Under the pieces are notes generated by a model. That model worked only from the letters and a program-made list of their open reading frames with translations, was not told the origin of the DNA and did no database searches. 64,000 nt of DNA from Saccharopolyspora hordei (lineage in GTDB: Bacteria; Actinomycetota; Actinomycetes; Mycobacteriales; Pseudonocardiaceae), in NCBI RefSeq assembly GCF_013410345.1, contig NZ_JACCFJ010000001.1:3261001-3325000 (forward strand). The letters are read 5' to 3'. Both the position numbers and the translations under genes were made by a program. Positions within the stretch are counted from its first letter, which is position 1; each line of letters opens with the position of its first letter. Shown piece by piece: positions 57,481 to 64,000 of the stretch.

Positions 57481-57579
57481 CCTCGATCGGGAGTTCGGAT
57501 GACCATCGCCCCTGGCGCGGGGCGGGCGAGCGCTCGAACAGTGGGGCACGACGGCGGACGCGTCCGGTGGGGGGATCGC

Positions 57580-57825
57580 ATGCACTACTGGGACGGCTGG
57601 GGGATCTTCAGCCTGGTGGTGATGGGAGTGGGCACCGTGCTCTTCTGGGCGCTGGTGGTCCTGGCGATCGTCGCCCTCGTGCGCTACCTGCAGCACACCG
57701 GCTCCCGGGCCTCCGGGCCCAGCCCCGCCGAGGAGGTGCTGGCCGAGCGCTTCGCCCGTGGGGAGATCGACGAGGAGGAGTACCGGCGGCGGTTGCAGAC
57801 GCTCACCGAGCACCGACGACGCTGA
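57580..57825 (+). CDS. SHOCT-domain membrane protein
   Basis: An 81-residue protein with one membrane helix (about residues 8-35, FSLVVMGVGTVLFWALVVLAIVALV) and a C-terminal SHOCT domain (PAEEVLAERFARGEIDEEEYRRRLQTL). Such small proteins are common in actinomycetes near stress genes; their function is unknown. ATG 57580 is preferred for the GGGGGG tract upstream and typical length. The universal stress protein gene starts 15 bases after its stop, so the two are probably cotranscribed. Confidence 0.85.
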   Translation: MHYWDGWGIFSLVVMGVGTVLFWALVVLAIVALVRYLQHTGSRASGPSPAEEVLAERFARGEIDEEEYRRRLQTLTEHRRR

Positions 57826-57840
57826 CCAGGGGGAGGACCT

Positions 57841-58662
57841 GTGCGGTGGGCCGACGTGGTGGGCGTGGACGGTTCGGACGCGGCGCTGGCCGCGGTGCGG
57901 TGGGCGGCGGCTGACGCCGCGTTGCACCGGGTCCCGCTGCGGTTGCTCCACGTCGGACCGGACGCCGCCGCGGGGGAGCGGTACGTGTCCGCCGCCTGGA
58001 GCACCGCGCTCGAGGTGGCCGACGTCGAGGCGGTGCCGGACGTGCGCCCCGGCGATCCGCGCGAGGTGCTCGTCGAGGAGTCCGCGCAGGCCCGCCGGGT
58101 GGTCGTAGGCATCAGCGGGCTCGCCGAGCGCACCGGGTTGCCGGTCGGTTCCACCGCCGAGGTGGTCGCCATGCACGGGCGGTGCCCGGTCGTCGTGGTG
58201 CGCGGGCAGGAACCCGACCGGGGCAGCCCCGTGCTGGTCGGGGTCGACGGGTCGCCGGTGGGGGAGACGGCCGTGGCCGTCGCCTTCGCCGAGGCCGCCG
58301 CGCGCCGCGTCCCGCTGGTCGCCGTGCACGTGTGGGTCGAGGTCGAGCCCGACCCGTGGGTGCCGGTCGACGGCCGGGACTGGGCCGAGATCGCCGAGTC
58401 CGAGCGGGAAGTGCTCGCCGAGCGGCTCGCCGGGTGGCAGGCCGAGCACCCGGACGTCGAGGTGCGGCGGGTGGTCGAGCGGGACCGGCCGGTGCGCTAC
58501 CTCGTCCAGCACGCCCGGGCCGCGCAGCTGGTCGTGGTGGGCAGCCGCGGTCGGGGCGGGATGACCGGGATGCTGCTGGGGTCGACCAGCCGCGCCCTGC
58601 TGCACATGGCACCGTGCCCGGTGCTCATCGCCCGCAACCGCGAGGAGCCGAGCGCGGGGTGA
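57841..58662 (+). CDS. Universal stress protein, two USP domains
   Basis: A 273-residue tandem USP. The first domain (residues 1 to about 120) has lost most of the ATP loop; the second ends with GSRGRGGMTGMLLGSTS, the full ATP-binding signature. Such proteins support survival under hypoxia and stationary phase in actinobacteria. GTG 57841 follows GGGGGAGGACC. It forms a pair with the SHOCT gene and lies next to nitroreductase-like genes that are DosR targets in mycobacteria. Confidence 0.9.
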   Translation: MRWADVVGVDGSDAALAAVRWAAADAALHRVPLRLLHVGPDAAAGERYVSAAWSTALEVADVEAVPDVRPGDPREVLVEESAQARRVVVGISGLAERTGLPVGSTAEVVAMHGRCPVVVVRGQEPDRGSPVLVGVDGSPVGETAVAVAFAEAAARRVPLVAVHVWVEVEPDPWVPVDGRDWAEIAESEREVLAERLAGWQAEHPDVEVRRVVERDRPVRYLVQHARAAQLVVVGSRGRGGMTGMLLGSTSRALLHMAPCPVLIARNREEPSAG

Positions 58663-58778
58663 GGCACCTGGCCGCGCGACGGTGACCAACTCCCCTGGTC
58701 GCTGCCACCGCGGTGCGGGAACGTCGGTGTCGGTCGGTGCTGCGCCAGGTGAGCCGCTGACGGAGGAGGGGGAAGCAG

Positions 58779-59714
58779 ATGAGTACTGCCACGGGAGGTG
58801 CCGCTCGCGGAACGGGTGAGTGGTCGGCCGCGGAGTCGGTGGTGCTCAGCCGAGCGGTCCACCACGCGCCGTCCGTGCACAACATCCGACCGTGGTCGCT
58901 GACGCTGCACGACCGGGCCGCCGAGCTGCGGGAACGACCGACCGTCCTCGTGCAGCACGACCCGGACGGCCGCGACCGGCGCATCTCCTGCGGCACGGCG
59001 GTGGCGAACCTGGTGCTGGCGATCCGCGGCCTGGGACGCACCGCCGAGGTGGTGCTGTCGTCGTCGGCAGGTCTGGTGGTCGCCACGGCCACCTCGACGG
59101 GGCGGGCCGAACCGACCGAGGCGGAGCGCCGTCGCGGTGCCGCGGTGCTCGAGCGCGAGAGCTACCGGAAGCCCTTCGCCGACGCGGAGGTGCCGGAGCA
59201 GGTCCGGGACGCGCTGCTGGAGGCCGTGGTGGACGGGGGTGCCACCGGCCGGTGGATCACCGGTGCCGACGAGTCGCTGGGCGTCGCGCAGCTGCTCTGC
59301 TACGCGGCGCGGGTCTTCCACGACAACCCCGACTACCAGCGCGAGCTGCACTCGTGGACGACCGCGGCCGGCGGCTCCCTGCGGTGGGACGCGCTGGGCG
59401 AACGGGGCCTGGCGGCGGTCGGGCTGACCACCTCCCGCACCCGGCTGCCCGACGAGGCGGTGCTGGCCTCCCGCATCGCACAGGAGGCGGTGCTCGTGGT
59501 GGGCACGCGCGCCGACCAGCCGTTGGACCAGGTCCGGGCGGGGACGGCGGTGCAGCAGGCGTGGCTGGAGGCGACCTCCCGCGGTCTGGTCGCCTCGGTC
59601 TCGACCCAGCCGCTGCACCTGGTGGAGGTGCGCAACGGCCTGGCGCACGGCCTCGGGTTCGCCGCGGCGCCGCAGATCCTGGTGCGCTTCGGCTACCCGG
59701 CCGAGCGCCGGTGA
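58779..59714 (+). CDS. Acg-type nitroreductase-fold protein, copy 1
   Basis: A 311-residue protein of the Acg (Rv2032) branch of the nitroreductase fold: HHAPSVHNIRPW near residue 30, GTAVANLVLAIR, and a C-terminal QPLHLVEVRNGLAHGLGFAAAPQILVRFGYP. In Mycobacterium the relatives bind FMN tightly, lack normal reductase activity and are hypoxia-induced. It lies 117 bases after the universal stress gene and is convergent with a second copy only three bases away. Confidence 0.85.
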   Translation: MSTATGGAARGTGEWSAAESVVLSRAVHHAPSVHNIRPWSLTLHDRAAELRERPTVLVQHDPDGRDRRISCGTAVANLVLAIRGLGRTAEVVLSSSAGLVVATATSTGRAEPTEAERRRGAAVLERESYRKPFADAEVPEQVRDALLEAVVDGGATGRWITGADESLGVAQLLCYAARVFHDNPDYQRELHSWTTAAGGSLRWDALGERGLAAVGLTTSRTRLPDEAVLASRIAQEAVLVVGTRADQPLDQVRAGTAVQQAWLEATSRGLVASVSTQPLHLVEVRNGLAHGLGFAAAPQILVRFGYPAERR

Positions 59715-59717
59715 CGG

Positions 59718-60716
59718 CTAGCTGCTGAGCTCGGTGGCGTCGAGCAGCAGCTCGGCCGGTTCCCGGCGCGGCGCGGGAGTGGTGGCGGTGCCGTGCCCGA
59801 TCCGCAGCAGCGCCTGCGGGGTGGAGTGCCCGCCCAGCAGCTCCCGCACCTCGTGCCGGGTCTCCGGGACCTCGAGGACCTGGGAGATCATCGAGGCCGC
59901 CAGGCCCTGCGCGGTCGCGGTCAACCACACGCGCTGCAGCGCCTGCCCGGACTGCAGGTCGTCGGCCGGGTCGCCGCCGCGGGTGCACAGCAGCACCAGC
60001 AGCGGGTGCGACTCGAACTGCGTCCCGGGCGCCCGCTCGGCCAGCCCGGCGGTGAAGTCCCGGTGCACCCACTGGTCCTGGGGTTCGGGCTTGGGCCCCG
60101 CCGCCGACAGCGGCACACCGTCCGAGCTGTCGGCGTCCCGGCCCACCCACTCCGCCAGCTCGGCCCGGAACCGGCCGTCGGCCATCTGCGCGCGGTTGGC
60201 CCGGTGCACCAGGCCCTCGAGCGTGCCCCGCTCACCCGGCTCCACCACGTGCAACCAGCAGCCCTCCTGCTGCGCCGCGCGGATGAGCAGGTGCCGGTCC
60301 TCGGTCGAGACCGGGGTGCTCCCGAACGGCTGGCGGTGGCTGTGCCGCTTGCAGATCGCTTCGCAGAGCCGGACCTCCTCGGGGCGCGGGGACTCGTGCC
60401 CGCCGCAGCGGACCTCGGCCAGCGTGGTGGCTTCGGCCAGGTGCGGCAGCAGGGTCACCACCGGGCGGACCCCGGCGTGCGCCAGCGCGAGGCGGGTGTT
60501 GTACAGCGCTGCTCCGCAGGCCACCCGCAACTCCCGGTTGTCCGGGTCGGCGACGCGCAGGCGCCGCTTCGGGTCGGCGTGCAGCTCGATCAGGTGCGGC
60601 ATGATCCGGAAGCGCCACGGCTGGCTGTTGTGCAGCGACGGCGCCATCTCGGCGAGCCGCACCACCTGCTCGACCTGGCCGGGCGTCAGCCCCAGAGCTG
60701 CGGGGAAAGTCCGCAT
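59718..60716 (-). CDS. Acg-type nitroreductase-fold protein, copy 2
   Basis: A 332-residue paralogue of the previous gene, with APSLHNSQPWRFRI, RVACGAALYNTRLAL and the C-terminal LLRIGHG. ATG 60716 is set by AGGAGGGA. It is divergent from a universal stress gene, with a GGGAC-N4-GTCC box in the shared 157-base region, which points to dormancy-type control. Confidence 0.85.
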   Translation of the reverse strand: MRTFPAALGLTPGQVEQVVRLAEMAPSLHNSQPWRFRIMPHLIELHADPKRRLRVADPDNRELRVACGAALYNTRLALAHAGVRPVVTLLPHLAEATTLAEVRCGGHESPRPEEVRLCEAICKRHSHRQPFGSTPVSTEDRHLLIRAAQQEGCWLHVVEPGERGTLEGLVHRANRAQMADGRFRAELAEWVGRDADSSDGVPLSAAGPKPEPQDQWVHRDFTAGLAERAPGTQFESHPLLVLLCTRGGDPADDLQSGQALQRVWLTATAQGLAASMISQVLEVPETRHEVRELLGGHSTPQALLRIGHGTATTPAPRREPAELLLDATELSS

Positions 60717-60767
60717 CGTCCCTCCTGTCGGCGATCCTGACGCCACCATGCCCGCGGCGGGCGAGCA

Positions 60768-60780
60768 GGGACGAGGGTCC
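60768..60780. promoter_or_regulatory. DosR/DevR-like box
   Basis: GGGACGAGGGTCC fits the core GGGAC-N4-GTCC of the mycobacterial DosR site, between an Acg-type gene and a universal stress gene, both usual DosR targets. No DosR/DosS gene is in the window. Confidence 0.5.
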
Positions 60781-60873
60781 AACGGCCCGCCTTGCCCCGA
60801 GTGACCATCTCCTCTGACCGGGGGCACGCCGGCTGTCGCACCCTGGACGGCGTCCGGGGGAGAGGGGGACGGG

Positions 60874-61761
60874 ATGGCCGAGGGTGTCCGCGCACCGGTG
60901 GTGGCCGGCTACGACTTGTCCGCACCGTCCCGCCGCGCGGTGTGGTGGGCGGCGCGCGAGGCTTCCGGCCGGCGGTTGCCGCTGTGGCTGGTGCACGTGC
61001 TCGCCTGGCCGTACGAGCGGTACGTGCCGCTCGCCGCGCCGGGCGGGGGTGACGTGCTCCGACCGCTGCAGGACGTGGTGCGGCGGGAGCTGGGCTCCGT
61101 GGCCGCGAGCTGCCGGGAGATCGACCCGGAGCTGGAGGTGCGCGACGAGCTGCGGTTCGGCGACCCGGCCGAGGTGCTGGAGGACCTGGCCGGGAAGGCG
61201 GCGCTGCTGGTGCTCGGCGGACCGCGCGTCGAGGAGGAGCTCGGCCCGCTGGGCGCGACGTCGGCGGAGTTGCTGACCCGCCGCACCGAGACCCCGGTCG
61301 TCGTGGTCCGCGGGGAGCACGACGAGCCGGACGGCCGACCGGTCGTGGTCGGTGTGGACGGGTCAGAGCACAGCCGGCAGGCCATCGGGTTCGCTTGCGA
61401 CTTCGCCTCGCGCCACCACTGCCCGCTGGTCGCGGTGCACGCGTGGAGCGACCTGCCGCTGGACGCCTTCACCTGGGTGGAGCACTGGGACGTGCCGTGG
61501 CAGCAGGTGCGGGAGGAGGGCATGGAAGTGCTCGCCTCCTGCCTGGCCGGGTGGGGCGAGCACTACCCGGACGTCGAGGTGCGGCGCGCGGTGACCCCGG
61601 AGAAGCCCGCCGACGCCCTGCTGCGGGAGGCCGAGGGAGCGGCGCTGCTGGTCGTGGGCAGCCACGGCCGGGGGTTCATCCGCCGCAGCCTGCTCGGCTC
61701 GGTCAGCCACGCGGTGGTCCACCGGGCGCCGTGCCCGGTCGCCGTGCTGCACGTGGGCTGA
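60874..61761 (+). CDS. Universal stress protein, two USP domains
   Basis: A 295-residue tandem USP. The first domain ends with [17 protein letters not shown], a degraded ATP loop; the second carries [17 protein letters not shown], a complete one. GGGGGAGAGGGGGA lies before the ATG. It is divergent from Acg copy 2 across the DosR-like box and convergent with the next USP gene, four bases apart. Confidence 0.9.
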   Translation: MAEGVRAPVVAGYDLSAPSRRAVWWAAREASGRRLPLWLVHVLAWPYERYVPLAAPGGGDVLRPLQDVVRRELGSVAASCREIDPELEVRDELRFGDPAEVLEDLAGKAALLVLGGPRVEEELGPLGATSAELLTRRTETPVVVVRGEHDEPDGRPVVVGVDGSEHSRQAIGFACDFASRHHCPLVAVHAWSDLPLDAFTWVEHWDVPWQQVREEGMEVLASCLAGWGEHYPDVEVRRAVTPEKPADALLREAEGAALLVVGSHGRGFIRRSLLGSVSHAVVHRAPCPVAVLHVG

Positions 61762-61765
61762 GCCG

Positions 61766-62554
61766 TCACGACTCCCGCACCACGGCCACCGGGCAGGACG
61801 CGCGGTGCAGCACGCCCATCGCCACCGAACCGAGCACGAGCCCGGCGACCGCGCCGTGCCCGCGGTGCCCGACGACCAGCAGCCGCGCCTCCTCCGACGC
61901 CACGGCCAGTTCGGTGACCGGGCGCCCGCGCTGGGCGATCTGGCGCACCGGCACCTGCGGGTAGGACTCGCCCCAGCCCGCCAGCTGCTCGGACAGGCTC
62001 CGCCGCGCCTCGTCCTGCCACGCGGCCAGCTCGTGCTCCAGCGGCGGCACGACGGGGGTCGGCTCGGGGTCCTGCCACACCTGCTCGGCCACCAGCTCGC
62101 ACCCGTAGCGGGCGGCGGCGTCGAACGCGAAGCGCAGCGCCCCGCGGCTGTGCGGGGAGCCGTCCAGCCCGACCACCACCGGTCCGCTGCTGCGGTGGGT
62201 CCGGACGACCACCACCGGGCACCGCGCGTGCCGGGCGACCTCGGCGCTGACCGACCCCAGCAGCGTCGCGGCCAGCTGGCCCCGCCCGCGCGAGCCGATC
62301 GCGACCAGCTCCGCGTCCTGGGAGAGCCGGACCAGCACCTCCGCGGGGTCGCCGCGCGCGACCTCCGCCGTCGCCCCCAGCCGCTCGGCGAGCGGGCCGA
62401 CGGTGTCCCGCGCCTCGTCCTCCGCGAGCCGGCTCCCGGCGACCACCACGAACAGCGCCGGCCCGGCGTGCCGGACCCCGGCCTCCGCGGCGCCCCACTC
62501 GGCGGCCGCCAGCGACTCCGCCGACCCGTCCACGCCCACGACCACGCGTCCCAT
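61766..62554 (-). CDS. Universal stress protein, two USP domains
   Basis: A 262-residue tandem USP. Both ATP-binding loops look intact: GSRGRGQLAATLLGSVS in the first domain and GHRGHGAVAGLVLGSVA in the second, which distinguishes it from the two other USPs here. It starts 55 bases after the GH65 stop on the same strand and may share its transcript. The GATCCGGAGG-like sequence (AGGAGGTCCG on its strand) precedes the ATG. Confidence 0.9.
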   Translation of the reverse strand: MGRVVVGVDGSAESLAAAEWGAAEAGVRHAGPALFVVVAGSRLAEDEARDTVGPLAERLGATAEVARGDPAEVLVRLSQDAELVAIGSRGRGQLAATLLGSVSAEVARHARCPVVVVRTHRSSGPVVVGLDGSPHSRGALRFAFDAAARYGCELVAEQVWQDPEPTPVVPPLEHELAAWQDEARRSLSEQLAGWGESYPQVPVRQIAQRGRPVTELAVASEEARLLVVGHRGHGAVAGLVLGSVAMGVLHRASCPVAVVRES

Positions 62555-62609
62555 CGGACCTCCTCCGCTGCCGACTCCCCCTCGGGTACCCGCCTCGGCG
62601 CGGCCGCGG

Positions 62610-64000
62610 TCACGCCTCCTCCCACGGCCGCTGCTCGTGGGAGAACCACGCGGTCTCCCCGGGACCCAACCGGACGGTCCGGGACCCGCAGGTGCAGGTG
62701 ATGGGCGTGCGGGTGGGGCCGGGCGCGGTCCGCACCGTCGCGCTGCGGCCGGTGACGGTGATGGTGAGCGGCTGGCCCCGGTACTGGATGCTCAGCTCCA
62801 TCTCGCCGAGCTCGGTCGGCCACAGCGGGTCGAGCCGCAGCACGCCGCCGGTGACCTCGATGCCGGCGAAGCAGCGCTGCAGCAGGTCCACGCTGCCGGC
62901 CATGGCCCCGAGGTGGACGCCCTCGCGGGTGGTGCCGCGCTGGGTGTCGTGCAGGTCCGCGGCCAGCGCGTGGTCGAAGAACTCCAGCGCCCGCTGCCGC
63001 CGGCTGCGCGCGAGGACCCAGGCGTGCACCACCGCGCTGAGCGTCGACCCGTGGCAGGTGCGCTGCAGGTAGTGCTCGATGTTCTTCGGGATGGTGTCGG
63101 GCCGCATCGGGTAGCCGAGCCCGCCGAGCACGTCCGCCAGCTCCTCCGCCGACAGCAGGTAGAACAGCATCAGCACGTCGGCCTGCTTGGAGGCCTGGTA
63201 GCGGTTGGGGTCGTCGCCCTCGGCCTCCAGGATGCGGTCCAGCCGCTGGATGTCGCCGTAGCGCCGACGGTAGCCCTCCCAGTCCAGCTCGGCCAGCCGC
63301 TCGTAGCCCTCGAACTGGCTGATGATCCCGTCGCCGTGGAACGGCACGAACATCCGCTGCGCGATCCGCTTCCACCGGTCGACCTCGCCGTGACGCAGGT
63401 CGAGCTGCTCGACGAGCTCGTGGCGCCGGTCGGCGGGCAGCTCGCGCAGCACCTGCGCGGCGGTGCGGCACAACCAGGCGGTCATGACGTTGGTGTAGGC
63501 GTTGTTGTCGATCCCCTGCGCCGCCCGGCCCGGGTAGCCGGTGTGGTACTCGTCCGGACCGACGACGCCGCGGATGACGTAGCGGTCCCGGCTCCGGTCG
63601 TAGCGGGCCAGCGACGCGAAGAACCGGGTGATCTCCAGCAGCACCTCGGCGCCGTGCTCGCTGAGGAACTCCTCGTCGCCCGTGGCCCGGTAGTAGTGGT
63701 GCACGTTGTGCGCGATGGCGATGCCGACGTGGCGCTGCAGGTGCGTGTGGTCGGGCAGCCAGCGCCCCGAACGCGGGTTCAGGTGCACGGTCTGGCTCTC
63801 CTCCCGGCCGTTGCTGCCGCTCTGCCACGGGAACATCGCCCCGCGCAGCCCGGCTTCCGCGGCGGCGCGCCGCGCCCGGTCGAGCCGGCGGTAGCGGTAC
63901 ATCAGCAGCGACCGCGCCAGCTGGGGGCGGCGCAGCGTGAGGGTGGGCAGCACGAACAGCTCGTCCCAGAACACGTGCCCGCGGTAGGCCTCGCCGTGCA
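62610..64000 (-). CDS. Glycoside hydrolase family 65 protein (disaccharide phosphorylase type), N-terminus outside the window
   Basis: About 463 C-terminal residues of a GH65 protein; the frame stays open to the window edge, so the start lies beyond 64000. It includes the end of the catalytic (alpha/alpha)6 barrel: HVFWDELFVLP, FPWQSGSNGREESQ, VVGPDEYHTG with the general-acid Glu, and KQADVLMLFYLL with the phosphate-site stretch, then the C-terminal beta-sheet domain (MELSIQYRGQPLTITV). Relatives are trehalose, maltose or kojibiose phosphorylases. The adjacent stress genes fit trehalose metabolism, but the acceptor loop cannot be read for specificity. Confidence 0.88.
   Translation of the reverse strand, partial: HGEAYRGHVFWDELFVLPTLTLRRPQLARSLLMYRYRRLDRARRAAAEAGLRGAMFPWQSGSNGREESQTVHLNPRSGRWLPDHTHLQRHVGIAIAHNVHHYYRATGDEEFLSEHGAEVLLEITRFFASLARYDRSRDRYVIRGVVGPDEYHTGYPGRAAQGIDNNAYTNVMTAWLCRTAAQVLRELPADRRHELVEQLDLRHGEVDRWKRIAQRMFVPFHGDGIISQFEGYERLAELDWEGYRRRYGDIQRLDRILEAEGDDPNRYQASKQADVLMLFYLLSAEELADVLGGLGYPMRPDTIPKNIEHYLQRTCHGSTLSAVVHAWVLARSRRQRALEFFDHALAADLHDTQRGTTREGVHLGAMAGSVDLLQRCFAGIEVTGGVLRLDPLWPTELGEMELSIQYRGQPLTITVTGRSATVRTAPGPTRTPITCTCGSRTVRLGPGETAWFSHEQRPWEEA

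Overview
The window is high-GC DNA (about 70 percent by eye) with GTG starts, ATGA/GTGA stop-start overlaps, several probable leaderless starts and regulator families typical of actinomycetes. Gene content points to a Pseudonocardiaceae-type organism such as Saccharopolyspora; this is inference, because no rRNA or marker gene is present. I saw no tRNA, rRNA, CRISPR array, insertion sequence, phage gene or polyketide/peptide synthetase. The window reads as a catabolic and accessory part of the chromosome, made of sugar, aromatic and steroid-type degradation islands, each with its own regulator.

Layout. 1-3.5 kb: D-galactonate operon (kinase C-terminus, aldolase, dehydratase, MFS transporter). 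4.0-8.9 kb: an uncharacterised carboxylate-type operon (dehydrogenase-RraA fusion, TRAP-like permease, tiny two-helix membrane protein, cyclase, IclR). 9-15 kb: aldo/keto reductase, a membrane-anchored secreted protein with a 24-nt tandem repeat, LysR, metallo-beta-lactamase fold enzyme, MHS transporter, GntR. 15.2-28.3 kb: homoprotocatechuate meta-cleavage pathway (FAH-RraA fusion, DapA-like aldolase, HpaE, HpaD, a MobA-type ring hydroxylase), a second GntR, an MHS transporter and an acetoin-dehydrogenase-like E1-alpha/E1-beta complex whose E2 is split into a lone lipoyl protein and an alpha/beta hydrolase. A near-identical 12-bp palindrome (ATCGTATACGAT) lies in all the GntR-associated control regions. 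28.4-29.7 kb: fluoride-exporter operon crcB-DUF190-crcB with a possible diverged fluoride riboswitch. 30-32.9 kb: phosphoribosyltransferase, membrane protein/TetR pair, unknown protein.

33.2-44.7 kb: L-rhamnose island (GH78 rhamnosidase, two MFS transporters, rhamnose isomerase, bifunctional aldolase-dehydrogenase, rhamnulokinase, LacI regulator) with TGAAACGTTTCA-type operators. 44.9-57.5 kb: steroid-like island with a 3-alpha-HSD-like SDR, a second SDR, an Old Yellow Enzyme, an acyl-CoA ligase, a Tat-exported FAD dehydrogenase, KstR-like TetR, IclR, a catalytically degenerate SDR and a ketosteroid isomerase with its active-site residues intact. Four copies of a TCCCGCTGAGCGGGA-like palindrome sit in its intergenic regions. 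A decayed MFS pseudogene and a PucR regulator interrupt it. 57.5-64 kb: stress/dormancy-type island (SHOCT protein, three tandem-domain universal stress proteins, two Acg-type nitroreductases with a DosR-like box, GH65 phosphorylase running off the edge).

The most interesting signals are the shared GntR operator that ties ring cleavage to a split-E2 dehydrogenase complex, the two different RraA fusions, the use of a MobA-type hydroxylase in a homoprotocatechuate cluster, the IclR palindrome set in the steroid island, and the active-site-less SDR beside the ketosteroid isomerase.
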